Of a stretch of 64,000 nucleotides of DNA, positions 9,229-18,695 are shown one piece after another; position 1 is the stretch's first letter, and each line of letters opens with the position of its first letter. This DNA comes from Rhizobium phaseoli (GTDB lineage Bacteria > Pseudomonadota > Alphaproteobacteria > Rhizobiales > Rhizobiaceae). The stretch spans positions 186,001 through 250,000 of the forward strand of contig NZ_ML133569.1 in the NCBI RefSeq assembly GCF_003985125.1. Direction: 5' to 3'. The notes under the pieces were generated by a model. That model worked only from the letters and a program-made list of their open reading frames with translations, was not told the DNA's origin and searched no databases. A program made the position numbers and the translations under genes.

Positions 9229-11139
9229 TCAGATCTGCGCGCCGCGCGCCTTGGTCGTGGCGTCGAAGGCCTTTTCGACATAGGCATCGCGGCCGTAGAC
9301 GTCGTCAAAATATTCCACGACGCCGTCCTTGTTCGGCCAGGCGGTGAAGTAGGACACGTAAACCGGGATCTTCTGCGGCACCTTCACCGCATGATTCTGT
9401 CCGGAAGCGATCTGCTTGGCGACGTCGTCGACCGTCGTGCCGAGCACGGCGGCTGCCATCGCGCGCGGATTGGAAAGACGCACGCAGCCGTGGCTCAGAG
9501 CCCGCATGTCACGCTTGAAGAAGCTCTTCGACGGCGTGTCGTGCATATAGATCGCATGGCTGTTCGGGAACAGGATCTTGAGTTCACCGAGGGCATTGTC
9601 GCTGCTCGGCGGCTGGCGCACCGAAACATTGTCGGTCGAGCCGTACCAGTCGACACTGGACGAGGCAACGGCGTGGCCGTTCACTTCGACCTCATAGCCG
9701 AGCTGGTCGAGATAGTTCGGATCCGAGCGCAGCTTGGGCAGCATCTCGTTGATAATGATCGACTGCGGCACGCCCCAGAACGGGTTGAACTCGACCGTCT
9801 CGATCTCGTCGTCGAAGAAATAGGTCTGATTGTTCTTGCCGCCGACGACGACACGCATCGACAGCTGTTCCTTGCCGTCATTGTGATAGTAGGCCATGTA
9901 GGCCGGCTGATTGATCATGACGTAGCGCGAACCGAGATCTTCCGGCAGCCAGCGCGCCTGCTCCATGGCGACTTCAAGTTTGTCGATCTTCGAGGCATTG
10001 GTGTCACCGCCGGTCATGGCGCGCACCGTCGCCTGACCGATGACGCCGTCGGCCTTCAACCCGCGCTCCTTCTGGAAATCCTCGACCAGCGCGACGATAT
10101 CAGGCGAATAGTCGCTGCCGCCGTCGTAGGCTGCAAAGGTCGCGGCGTGATCGGTCCTCAGCGTCTCGGAACCGTGCTTCTGGACGGCCTTGACGATATT
10201 GGCGACCTCGGGCGAGCTCTCACCGGGCTTCAGCAGGCCGCTGAGCGAAACGACGATCTGCTCCTCATTGCCGCCATCGGCGGCGTGAAGCTTGGCAAGC
10301 TCCGCCTTCAGCGCCTCGAACTGCGGACTGTCTGGCGAGCGGCTGGCGATATAGGCACCGGCATCGGGGCTCATGCGGGCAAGCTTGAGGACCGGAGCCA
10401 GATTGACCACCTTGCGCTGGAAGTCGTGATAGCCGGAAATCTTGTTCGGATCGATGCGGCCGCGAACCGTATCCTGCACGAAGGCGAGGACCTTGGCCGA
10501 AAGCTCGAGCTCGAACTGCGTCAGCGCCCGGTCGCGGGCGGCGGGATCGGGATTGGCCGGGTCGATCACCGGCGCCTGGACTGCGTAATCAGCGGAATCG
10601 AGACCGACGACAGCCGCATCAGCAAGCGCTGCCATCGCCGACTTGGCACGATCGTTGATCTGGCTGCCCTCGACCCAGACGAGCGGATTGCTGCTGTTGC
10701 TGTAATAGGCTTCGAGTGCCTTGGCGACATCGGCATTGGCGCGCACCTTGGCCTGCGCCAGGAAGCGGCGCTGTACCGCCGGTTCGGCGCCGGTATCGCC
10801 ATTGGCAGAAACATCGGCGACCGCGCCGGTGACGATAGGATCGGCGAATTTGCTCGTATCGACGAACTGCAGCGTTTCGGTTTTATAGGTGTAGTACCGC
10901 GGACCGCTCACCTTCGGCAGCGCCGCTTCCGGATCAAGCCCGCCGAGCGAACCGCCATCGGCGCCACGCGGCACCGGCCGGCCGGGCGCCTGGTCCATGA
11001 AGATGGTGCTCTGGGTACGCTGCCTGTCGCCGCGCAGCATATCCATCAGCGTATAGGCATGCGCGGGAGCGGCACTCATCACTGCTACGCCGCAGGAAAT
11101 TGCCATTGCGGATACCGCGCTTTTAAAAACGAACGTCAT
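9229..11139 (-). CDS. YcbB-type murein L,D-transpeptidase
   Basis: Forms 3-3 cross-links in periplasmic peptidoglycan. The start at 11139 gives a clean Sec signal peptide (MTFVFKSAVSAMAISCGVAV, cleavage near AHA). The order then is a scaffold domain (about residues 130-330), a peptidoglycan-binding domain (ALVEDFQKERGLKADGVIG) and a YkuD catalytic domain with SHGCVRLSNP containing the nucleophilic Cys. At 636 residues it matches the long YcbB/LdtD class. Rhizobiales have many L,D-transpeptidases and rely heavily on 3-3 cross-links (family knowledge). The gene is monocistronic with its own terminator, divergent from fumC. Confidence 0.9.
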   Translation of the reverse strand: MTFVFKSAVSAMAISCGVAVMSAAPAHAYTLMDMLRGDRQRTQSTIFMDQAPGRPVPRGADGGSLGGLDPEAALPKVSGPRYYTYKTETLQFVDTSKFADPIVTGAVADVSANGDTGAEPAVQRRFLAQAKVRANADVAKALEAYYSNSSNPLVWVEGSQINDRAKSAMAALADAAVVGLDSADYAVQAPVIDPANPDPAARDRALTQFELELSAKVLAFVQDTVRGRIDPNKISGYHDFQRKVVNLAPVLKLARMSPDAGAYIASRSPDSPQFEALKAELAKLHAADGGNEEQIVVSLSGLLKPGESSPEVANIVKAVQKHGSETLRTDHAATFAAYDGGSDYSPDIVALVEDFQKERGLKADGVIGQATVRAMTGGDTNASKIDKLEVAMEQARWLPEDLGSRYVMINQPAYMAYYHNDGKEQLSMRVVVGGKNNQTYFFDDEIETVEFNPFWGVPQSIIINEMLPKLRSDPNYLDQLGYEVEVNGHAVASSSVDWYGSTDNVSVRQPPSSDNALGELKILFPNSHAIYMHDTPSKSFFKRDMRALSHGCVRLSNPRAMAAAVLGTTVDDVAKQIASGQNHAVKVPQKIPVYVSYFTAWPNKDGVVEYFDDVYGRDAYVEKAFDATTKARGAQI

Positions 11140-11559
11140 ATATCTTCCAGTCCCGGTGTCATGCTGTTTTATCACGAGCACAAAGCTCAAGCTCAAATCC
11201 CGCGAAACTCAAGCAGCGTCCGGCTTCTTGATCAGAAACCGGCCTGCGCCGCCAGCGCCGGCGGACTCAATTTCATGTGAGGAGAATCCTGCACGGCGCC
11301 GCGCAGCAGTTCACACAAAATTATGAAATTATTAGTTAATTTTTTACCGAATTTTCGCCGACAGACCAGTCCGGCAAAAACGTGGAGGCGTATAAAATTT
11401 CCAAAGTGGCTGAAAAGGCACGCCTTTGGTGAGGCATAAACATGACTGAAATATTCAATATTTCCGGCAAGGTCCGGTTTTCTTGCCCTGGTTTCCGACC
11501 TATAAGACCACATCTTTCGAATATGCCAGAAAACAGCATGTAAAGGGAAGGCAAGAGAC
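11140..11559. other. 420-bp divergent promoter region, ldt / fumC
   Basis: No supported gene. It contains a markedly AT-rich stretch (about 11318-11350), the 17-base palindrome at 11448-11464, and a longer loose inverted pair CCAAA...TTTGG at 11401-11429. Promoters for both flanking genes must lie here, but no unambiguous -35/-10 pair was identified. Confidence 0.6.
11448..11464. promoter_or_regulatory. 17-bp palindrome upstream of fumC
   Basis: GAAATATT-C-AATATTTC, two perfect 8-base arms around one base, about 95 bases before the fumC start codon. The symmetry and AT-richness fit a dimeric regulator site, but the regulator is unknown. Confidence 0.45.
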
Positions 11560-12951
11560 ATGACCGCAACCCGCACCGAAACCGATACTTTTGGTCCCAT
11601 CGATGTCGCCGCCGACCGATATTGGGGCGCCCAGGCCGAACGTTCACTCGGCAATTTCAGGATCGGCTGGGAAAAGCAGCCGCTCTCGATCGTGCGTGCG
11701 CTCGGCATTGTAAAGCAGGCGGCCGCTCGTGCCAACATGTCGCTCGGCCAGCTCGACCCCGCCCTCGGCAAGGCCATCGTCGATGCCGCCCAGGAGGTGA
11801 TTGACGGCAAGCTTGACGACCATTTCCCGCTGGTCGTCTGGCAGACCGGTTCCGGCACGCAGTCGAACATGAACGCCAACGAAGTGATCTCCAATCGTGC
11901 CATAGAAATGCTTGGTGGCGTCATGGGTTCCAAGAAGCCGGTGCACCCGAACGATCACGTTAATATGAGCCAGTCATCCAACGACACCTATCCGACGGCC
12001 ATGCATATTGCCTGCGCCGAGCGGATCGCCCATCATCTGCTGCCGGCCCTCAAGCACTTGCATGCCGCCCTCGACATGAAGGTCACCGAATTCAGCCACA
12101 TCATCAAGATCGGCCGCACCCACACCCAGGATGCGACGCCGCTGACCCTCGGCCAGGAATTTTCCGGCTATGCCGCCCAGCTCGGCTCCGCCATCAGACG
12201 TATCGAGATGACCCTGCCCGGCCTCTGCGAACTCGCCCAGGGCGGCACGGCGGTTGGCACCGGCCTCAACGCGCCGGTGGGCTTTGCCGAGAAGGTGGCC
12301 GAAGAGATCGCCGCCATCACCGGCATGCCCTTCGTGACCGCACCGAACAAGTTCGAAGCGCTCGCCTCGCATGACAGCATGGTCTTTTCCCACGGCGCCA
12401 TCAACGCGGCGGCCGCAGCCCTCTTCAAGATCGCCAACGATATCCGCCTGCTCGGCTCCGGCCCGCGCGCCGGTCTCGGCGAACTGGCGCTGCCGGAAAA
12501 CGAGCCCGGCTCGTCGATCATGCCCGGCAAGGTCAACCCGACGCAATGCGAAGCGCTGACGCAGGTCTGCATCCACATCTTCGGCAATCACGCCGCCCTG
12601 ACTTTCGCCGACAGCCAGGGCCATTTCGAGCTCAACGTCTATAATCCGATGATGGCCTATAATTTCCTGCAGTCGGTACAGCTGCTTGCCGACGCCGCCG
12701 TCTCCTTCACCGACAACTGCGTCGTCGGCATCGAGGCGCGCGAAGACAATATTAGGGCCGGCCTCGAACGCTCGCTGATGCTGGTCACTGCCCTCGCCCC
12801 GAAGATTGGCTACGACGCCGCCGCCAAGATCGCCAAGACGGCCCACAAGAACGGCACGACACTCAAGGAAGAGGCGCTGGCAAGCGGCCTCGTATCAGCT
12901 GAGGATTATGACGCGATCGTTCGCCCGGAAACGATGATCGGCCCGAAATAG
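11560..12951 (+). CDS. fumC: fumarate hydratase, class II
   Basis: Hydrates fumarate to L-malate in the TCA cycle; a metal-independent homotetramer. The 463 residues show the superfamily signature [11 protein letters not shown] (flexible catalytic loop), the substrate-binding [14 protein letters not shown], and [11 protein letters not shown] and [10 protein letters not shown]. All are typical of FumC rather than aspartase or adenylosuccinate lyase. The start ATG at 11560 is preceded by AAGGGAAGGCAAGAG. A second, unrelated class I fumarase lies 2.5 kb downstream. Confidence 0.95.
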   Translation: MTATRTETDTFGPIDVAADRYWGAQAERSLGNFRIGWEKQPLSIVRALGIVKQAAARANMSLGQLDPALGKAIVDAAQEVIDGKLDDHFPLVVWQTGSGTQSNMNANEVISNRAIEMLGGVMGSKKPVHPNDHVNMSQSSNDTYPTAMHIACAERIAHHLLPALKHLHAALDMKVTEFSHIIKIGRTHTQDATPLTLGQEFSGYAAQLGSAIRRIEMTLPGLCELAQGGTAVGTGLNAPVGFAEKVAEEIAAITGMPFVTAPNKFEALASHDSMVFSHGAINAAAAALFKIANDIRLLGSGPRAGLGELALPENEPGSSIMPGKVNPTQCEALTQVCIHIFGNHAALTFADSQGHFELNVYNPMMAYNFLQSVQLLADAAVSFTDNCVVGIEAREDNIRAGLERSLMLVTALAPKIGYDAAAKIAKTAHKNGTTLKEEALASGLVSAEDYDAIVRPETMIGPK

Positions 12952-13092
12952 GCTGGCGTTTGCCATCCCGCCCCGAACAGTGTCGGGTTGAGCCACGGGT
13001 TCGACCCGCCCCTCCATCCTGCAAATGGAGAAACCGACGCCGGCCCGGCTTAAAGGTCTGAAAGCTGAAATAAGCTCCGGCGCGGCCGCAGC

Positions 13093-14133
13093 CTATTCAG
13101 CAGGCATGTATGAAGCGGCCCTTCTGTCTCTCTCCAACCGTTTGAGAAACTGGGCAATCTTCTTCTCGACGCAGAAATAAAAGACGAGTCCAACGGAAAC
13201 GCAGAATATCGTCGTGACCACGAGCAATGGAATTCGAAGGGCAAGCGGCGCAGTCCAGCGTTCGACCCCGGCAATATAAATGGCGAGTTTTGCGACACCG
13301 ATCGCAATCATATGAGTCAGGTAGAGCGAGTAGGACGAATCCCCCAATATCTTCAACCATGTCAATTTCGGAAAAAGGCTTGCACGTTCGGCGACCAGGG
13401 CACCCAGAACGATAAGGACCGACGGAACGCCCCATACGAGAACCCGAATGAAACCGTTTGGCTTATCAAGGAAGGAGGAAGCGGCGATGGACACGAGTCC
13501 CAGCACCATCAATGCCACCGACAGCTTGGTCGAAGTGACGTCCGCTCTCGACATGACGAACGCGATGACAATGCCGGCCAGAAACTCCAGCAACAACGGC
13601 GATGCGTAAACGATAGAATATGGGGTCACTGGCGCGAACAGGCCGATTGCCACGCAAAGCATAAGAAAACCCGTTATCGCCAGAAGACGCTCCGTTCTGC
13701 CTTTCAAGAACAGGACAAGGCAAAACGCGGTGTAAAAGAACATCTCATAATTCAGCGTCCAACCCGGAACGAGAACCGGCTGAACGACACCGGTGCCGTC
13801 TACATAAGGGACAAACAGCAGTGACCGGATGATATCAGCGGCGCCAAAGACGGCATTATCGTAATTTTTGGGCGAGACGGTAGCCGCAACCACAAATAGC
13901 AGTGTGCAGATCCAATAGATGGGCAGAACCCGCTGAATGCGGTTTCGGATGAACTGCAAAGGCGCGGTCGGTTTCGCGTCCGAAATAGTCCACATGATGA
14001 AGCCGCTGATTATGAAAAACAGGTCTACACCAGCTGCCAGCGGAACAAAATTCCAACCAAAAATGAACGCAACATGAAAGATAGTGACCGCGATCGCCGC
14101 AACAGCACGGAGGTATTGTACAGAATAAACCAT
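13093..14133 (-). CDS. acyltransferase-3 family membrane protein (OafA/ExoH-like)
   Basis: An integral membrane acyltransferase expected to transfer acyl groups to cell-surface or exopolysaccharide sugars. About ten hydrophobic helices are visible. The N-terminal motif QYLRAVAAIAVTIFHV contains the conserved Arg and His, and AGVDLFFIISGFIMW is the second family block. The start at 14133 (MVYSVQYLRAV) matches family N-termini and has GAGGAG just upstream; an upstream GTG (14166) is possible. Composition is unlike its neighbours: two 60-base samples (13861 and 14041) each count 28/60 GC, against 38/60 in fumC (12301). This suggests horizontal acquisition. Confidence 0.85.
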   Translation of the reverse strand: MVYSVQYLRAVAAIAVTIFHVAFIFGWNFVPLAAGVDLFFIISGFIMWTISDAKPTAPLQFIRNRIQRVLPIYWICTLLFVVAATVSPKNYDNAVFGAADIIRSLLFVPYVDGTGVVQPVLVPGWTLNYEMFFYTAFCLVLFLKGRTERLLAITGFLMLCVAIGLFAPVTPYSIVYASPLLLEFLAGIVIAFVMSRADVTSTKLSVALMVLGLVSIAASSFLDKPNGFIRVLVWGVPSVLIVLGALVAERASLFPKLTWLKILGDSSYSLYLTHMIAIGVAKLAIYIAGVERWTAPLALRIPLLVVTTIFCVSVGLVFYFCVEKKIAQFLKRLERDRRAASYMPAE

Positions 14134-14376
14134 GAGCTCCTCGCTTTGTGCGTCGCAACATGACACGAGAGAGTTGTGGATTCAATCAAAGTTTCGAAAA
14201 CTTAAATAGCGCGCTATCAACCAGATGCACCTTATCGCCCCGGCGATGGCCGTGCACGCCACGCTGTTGCGACAGCACTTCCCGCGCTGCCGCGATGCCC
14301 AGACGTCGGGCTGGCTCATGCAAAAAAGAGACAGAACGGGGCATAACAAAACGCAGCAAGAGCGACTGACCAGCCC

Positions 14377-15204
14377 TCATACCAGCAGCGAAAAATTGTC
14401 CATCACGACCGAATTGCCCATGAAATCGAAACGGATTTCTTCGATATCTTCCAGATTCACCTCGAGACTGGGACCGGTGACCTCAAGCTCCTGCTGATAG
14501 ACAATCTGGCCGTCGTTCAGGCCAGTGAGCGTCAGGTGAAAGGGCGATGCGGACAATTCGGCGATCGAGGCGCTCTGAAAGGTGAACTCCCCGCCGTCGA
14601 GCATTTTCAGGGTTACGGGCGCAGAACCCGGGGACAGGACAGTATCGCTGAAACCATCCTCGGTAATGGCGTCGACACCAGGAATGGTATCATAGACGAT
14701 GCCGTTCAGAAGCGTCACGTCGTGGCTGCCGTTCACGGAGAGCGCAAAGCCCCGGTAATTGGGAAGCGGGAAATCATCCGCCCTCGTCAAAACGCCCATA
14801 TCATCGAAATCCAGAACTTCGTGGTATTTTTCACCTTCGTTGACGCCGTCGATCGCAAGGGTCAGCACGCCGAGGTCCGTGCCCCCCGAGCCGTCCGACA
14901 TCTTGTAGCTCAGCTTTTCGATGAGCTGATCGTACTTGCCTAAATTCTTCACCACGTCCAGCGTCTGGTCCAGCTCATATGTGAAGTGGCCATCAAGCTT
15001 CACCTTGAAGGTTCCGTACTTGCCTTCAATGATCGTTTCATTGTCGGGCCCATGCTTGGCATCGACACGGATGCCATTGACGAAGCGAACATACATGTCC
15101 GCTCCTTCGGGATCGCTGGCCAGGCGCAGAAGATCACCCCTAATCCAGTCATGTTCGAAAAAAACGAGAAGGTCGTCGACAGCAGTTGGCTTTGCATTCG
15201 TCAT
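14377..15204 (-). CDS. VCBS/cadherin-like repeat protein, probable surface or secreted
   Basis: A 275-residue acidic protein. Residues roughly 75-135 match one VCBS repeat: YGTFKVKLDGHFTYELDQ, then YKMSDGSGGTDLGVLTLAIDG. The C-terminal part is beta-rich and ends NSVVMDNFSLLV, like terminal carbohydrate-binding or jelly-roll modules. VCBS repeats are found in large type I-secreted adhesins and in rhizobial surface lectin-like proteins; no signal peptide is seen, which fits a type I (C-terminal signal) route but does not prove it. Start chosen at MTNAKPTAVDD; the longer frame adds 59 unlikely residues. It lies upstream of the acyltransferase on the same strand, and the two form an accessory pair. 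Confidence 0.65.
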   Translation of the reverse strand: MTNAKPTAVDDLLVFFEHDWIRGDLLRLASDPEGADMYVRFVNGIRVDAKHGPDNETIIEGKYGTFKVKLDGHFTYELDQTLDVVKNLGKYDQLIEKLSYKMSDGSGGTDLGVLTLAIDGVNEGEKYHEVLDFDDMGVLTRADDFPLPNYRGFALSVNGSHDVTLLNGIVYDTIPGVDAITEDGFSDTVLSPGSAPVTLKMLDGGEFTFQSASIAELSASPFHLTLTGLNDGQIVYQQELEVTGPSLEVNLEDIEEIRFDFMGNSVVMDNFSLLV

Positions 15205-15456
15205 TAGAAGCCCCGGCAGGTTAACGCTGCCGGGAATATGAACCGGGCTGAAGCTGAAGGCAACCTGAAGTCGTTGTTTTACGACAAATGCGATTTCACC
15301 TTGTCTTAACTCGCTTAATGCGTGTGACATGCTGATTGCAAAATCCGGCACGACGTGCCGCAACGCCAAACTCCGCCGCATGCAGATTGCTTTTGCCCGA
15401 CGGGGGATTTAGATCGGTTCCAATTTAGCGACGCGCCCACCAGAAAGGTCACTTCG

Positions 15457-17064
15457 ATGGCTGACGATCTCTTTCCCCTTGGCAAGGATGCCACTCCCTA
15501 TCGCAAGATCAGCAGCGATCATGTGTCGGTCGATACGTTCAAGGGTCAGGAGATCCTGACCGTCGAGCCGGAAGGCATCCGCCTGCTCGCCGAAACCGCC
15601 TTTGCAGACATCAACCACCTGCTGCGCCCCGGCCATCTGAAGCAGCTCGCCTCAATCCTCGACGATCCCGAGGCAACCGACAATGACCGCTTCGTCGCCT
15701 ACGATCTCCTGAAGAATGCCAATATCGCCGCCGGCGGCGTGCTGCCCATGTGCCAGGATACCGGCACGGCGATCATCATGGGCAAGAAGGGCCGCAGGGT
15801 CTGGACCGAAGGCGGGGATGCCGCCGCCCTCGCCCGCGGCGTCATGGATGCCTATGAGAAGAAGAACCTGCGTTATTCGCAGCTCGCGCCGGTGAAAATG
15901 TTCGAGGAGAAGAACACCAGGAACAACCTGCCGGCCCAGATCGATATCTATGAGGAAGGCACCGACGCCTACGAATTCCTCTTCGTCGCCAAGGGCGGCG
16001 GCTCGGCCAACAAGACCTTTCTCTACCAGGGCACCCCCTCGCTTTTGACCCATGACCGAATGATCGACTTCCTTAAGGAGAAGATCCTGACGTTGGGGAC
16101 GGCAGCCTGTCCACCCTACCATCTGGCGATCGTCATTGGCGGCACCTCGGCCGAGATGAACCTGAAAACGGTCAAGCTTGCCTCGACCCGTTATCTCGAC
16201 GAACTGCCGACCGAAGGTTCGGAAAGCGGCCACGCCTTCCGCGACATCGAGATGGAAAAAGAAATCCACAAGCTGACGCAGCAGATGGGTGTCGGCGCCC
16301 AGTTCGGCGGCAAGTATTTCTGTCATGACGTGCGTGTCATCCGCCTGCCCCGCCACGGCGCCTCGCTGCCGATCGGCCTCGGCGTCTCCTGTTCCGCCGA
16401 CCGGCAGGCCAAGGGTAAGATCACCCGCGACGGCATCTTCATCGAACAGCTGGAGACAGATCCGTCGAAATACATGCCCGAAATCGATGAGGCGAAGCTA
16501 TCGGAATCGACAGTGCATATCGACCTCAACCGGCCGATGGCCGAGGTGCTTGCCGAGCTGTCACAGCATCCGGTCAAGACGCGCCTGTCCTTGACCGGGA
16601 CGATCATCGTCGCCCGCGACCTGGCGCATGCCAAGATCCGCGAGCGGCTGGAAAAGGGCGAAGGCATGCCCGACTATCTGAAGAACCACCCGGTATATTA
16701 CGCCGGCCCGGCCAAGACGCCGGCCGGCTACGCCTCCGGCTCCTTCGGCCCGACGACGGCCGGCCGCATGGACAGTTACGTCGACCAATTCCAGTCCTTC
16801 GGCGGCTCGATGGTGATGCTCGCCAAGGGCAACCGCTCGCGCGCAGTCCGCGAGGCATGCAAGAAACATGGCGGTTTCTACCTCGGCTCGATCGGCGGCC
16901 CCGCAGCCCGCCTCGCGCAGGACTGCATCCGCAAGGTCGAAGTATTCGAATATCCCGAACTCGGCATGGAAGCGGTCTGGAAGATCGAGGTCGAAGACTT
17001 CCCCGCCTTCATCGTCATCGACAACAAGGGTAATGATTTCTTCCAGGAACTGAACCTGGGGTGA
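15457..17064 (+). CDS. fumarate hydratase, class I (iron-sulfur)
   Basis: A 535-residue class I fumarase: N-terminal alpha domain and C-terminal beta domain in one chain, as in E. coli FumA/FumB. The three likely [4Fe-4S] cysteines are in [18 protein letters not shown] and GVSCSADR. The beta domain has [18 protein letters not shown] and [15 protein letters not shown]. The start at 15457 is set by AGAAAGG 8 bases upstream and the family-like beginning MADDLFPLG. Oxygen-sensitive class I enzymes usually complement oxygen-stable FumC; both are present here within 6 kb. Confidence 0.92.
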   Translation: MADDLFPLGKDATPYRKISSDHVSVDTFKGQEILTVEPEGIRLLAETAFADINHLLRPGHLKQLASILDDPEATDNDRFVAYDLLKNANIAAGGVLPMCQDTGTAIIMGKKGRRVWTEGGDAAALARGVMDAYEKKNLRYSQLAPVKMFEEKNTRNNLPAQIDIYEEGTDAYEFLFVAKGGGSANKTFLYQGTPSLLTHDRMIDFLKEKILTLGTAACPPYHLAIVIGGTSAEMNLKTVKLASTRYLDELPTEGSESGHAFRDIEMEKEIHKLTQQMGVGAQFGGKYFCHDVRVIRLPRHGASLPIGLGVSCSADRQAKGKITRDGIFIEQLETDPSKYMPEIDEAKLSESTVHIDLNRPMAEVLAELSQHPVKTRLSLTGTIIVARDLAHAKIRERLEKGEGMPDYLKNHPVYYAGPAKTPAGYASGSFGPTTAGRMDSYVDQFQSFGGSMVMLAKGNRSRAVREACKKHGGFYLGSIGGPAARLAQDCIRKVEVFEYPELGMEAVWKIEVEDFPAFIVIDNKGNDFFQELNLG

Positions 17065-17097
17065 TTGCGGCAGGCTCGATGGCCGCGGGCGGACTTT

Positions 17098-17277
17098 CTA
17101 CCGCATTGTTTCGCCCGCAATATCCGCAGCATTCACCACATCGCCGTCATCCACCCGGGCCAGGATTTCCGTGCGGAAAGCTCCGGTGAGGAAGCCTGTA
17201 TTTTCCAGCAGCAGGGTGCCAGCGGCAATGACGGTGACGGCGATGATGGCGAAGGACGTGTGACGAGACCTTTTCAT
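17098..17277 (-). CDS. small single-span membrane protein (59 aa)
   Basis: ATG to TAG open frame coding MKRSRHTSFAIIAVTVIAAG and continuing with TLLLENTG. It has a basic N-terminus, one membrane helix, then a short acidic C-terminal segment (ILARVDDGDVV). The basic-hydrophobic-acidic layout is what a real small membrane protein looks like. The ribosome-binding site is weak (CAGGCG). No homologue recognised. It lies just after the class I fumarase gene, on the opposite strand. Confidence 0.4.
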   Translation of the reverse strand: MKRSRHTSFAIIAVTVIAAGTLLLENTGFLTGAFRTEILARVDDGDVVNAADIAGETMR

Positions 17278-17621
17278 TACGCCTGAACTCGCAGACTGCG
17301 ACCGGCCCGGCCGTCAGGAAGTATCCTTGCAAAATGCTCGTTCTGAAATAGCCGGCACCCAAAACCAACTGTCGACAAGATGAATATGAACCCCAAAGCA
17401 AGAAGAACTGTAAGTTTTTCAAACACCATTCCCGTGCAGCGGGTATGGATTATCCCGCCAAATATACGTTTTTTGATGAAAAATCATAGGCCTGCCGGAA
17501 GTATTGCTCCCCCGGGAACTTGTCGTATGTAATCTTTGGTATATGTCGCTTTAATCTTTTCCCAAGAAATTTAAGCTAACAACTAAATTATTGCCTTTGA
17601 ATATATGAGGAGTATCGCCGG
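17278..17621. other. 344-bp intergenic region before the GGDEF gene
   Basis: No supported gene. The right half (about 17455-17610) is AT-rich and probably contains the diguanylate cyclase promoter. GAGGAG lies just upstream of that start codon. No repeat or clear operator was seen. Confidence 0.5.
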
Positions 17622-18689
17622 ATGAATACGGCTGTCGCGCCCAAGGTGCAGGTTCCCGATGTCGCGGGTCAGATCACCTATGCCATGCGCTCGATGGGCG
17701 TTGCCCCGATACCCCGCAACTACGAACTCTTCTACGAGGCCTATATCGGCTCCAATCCCGCCCTTACCCGAGAACTGGCGGCGCTCGGCGCGCATGCGAC
17801 ACAGGCCGAACTCGACGCGCTTGGCGCACAATATTTCAACACGAGCCCAGTCCGGGTCTTCGACGACGCCCACACGCGCATATCAGGCGAGCTCGACGGG
17901 CTGCTGCGGATCCTGAAGCAGGAGCAGAGCTCGCTCGAAAGCTATACCAGACTGCTCGGCGAGACCCACAAGCGCATCACCTCCAAGAGCAATGCCAGCG
18001 TCGAACTGATCGAAAACGCCATTGACCTGTTAAGCCAGGCGACTGGAGATACCATGGCGCATGGCGAACGCACCGTCGAGGACGTCGTCCAGCGCTCTCA
18101 GGAGATGGATCAAGTCCGCAAGGAACTCGATGAATATAAGCGTATCGCCAACACCGACTCGCTGACGCGCCTTTCCAACCGCCGTGCCTTCGACGACCGC
18201 CTCGCCGCCGTTTTCAACAATCCGGGCATGCGGCCGGTGACGGCCCTGCTGCTCGCCGACATCGATAATTTCAAGAAGATCAACGACACCTACGGCCATC
18301 CCGTCGGCGACAAGATTCTCGCCACCGTCGCCTCCGTGATCCGCAGCAATGTCCGGCGCGACGTCTTCGTCGCCCGTGCCGGCGGTGAGGAATTCGCGCT
18401 GATCATCGAGGGCAACACAGCCGAGGAAGTGACGGCGATCGCTGAGCGCATCCGCCGAACGCTCGAAACCACCCCGTTCAAAAACTCCCGCACACGGGTG
18501 AATTACGGCCCGATCACCGTCTCGATCGGCATCTGCATGGCCTCGAATGCCGAGGATGCCGGCGAGCTTTACAGCAGGGCCGACATTGCCCTTTACGGCG
18601 CCAAGAATGCCGGTCGCAATTGCATTGTCCTCTATCAGGACGGGATGCAGAAGGACTTCAGCAAGAGCTGGCTGATCTACAAAGCCTGA
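17622..18689 (+). CDS. diguanylate cyclase (GGDEF family)
   Basis: Makes cyclic di-GMP from two GTP. The 355-residue protein has a soluble helical N-terminal region (about residues 1-175, coiled-coil-like near EQSSLESYTRLLGETHKRI) and a C-terminal GGDEF domain with active-site GGEEF near residue 253. DSLTRLSNRRAF and DIDNFKKINDTYGH precede it. The inhibitory I-site RxxD is not in register: where Asp is expected there is Val, with RRD one residue early, so product feedback may be weak. No membrane helix, so the protein is cytosolic. Single gene. Confidence 0.9.
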   Translation: MNTAVAPKVQVPDVAGQITYAMRSMGVAPIPRNYELFYEAYIGSNPALTRELAALGAHATQAELDALGAQYFNTSPVRVFDDAHTRISGELDGLLRILKQEQSSLESYTRLLGETHKRITSKSNASVELIENAIDLLSQATGDTMAHGERTVEDVVQRSQEMDQVRKELDEYKRIANTDSLTRLSNRRAFDDRLAAVFNNPGMRPVTALLLADIDNFKKINDTYGHPVGDKILATVASVIRSNVRRDVFVARAGGEEFALIIEGNTAEEVTAIAERIRRTLETTPFKNSRTRVNYGPITVSIGICMASNAEDAGELYSRADIALYGAKNAGRNCIVLYQDGMQKDFSKSWLIYKA

Positions 18690-18695
18690 CGGCTT

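Noticed and set aside
9391-11280. 629-codon plus-strand frame opposite the L,D-transpeptidase
   Set aside because: No ribosome-binding site or domain; the minus strand encodes a recognised YcbB-type enzyme through its whole length.
13093-17277. Genomic island with integrase
   Set aside because: GC is lower in two genes but no integrase, tRNA or direct-repeat attachment site was seen.
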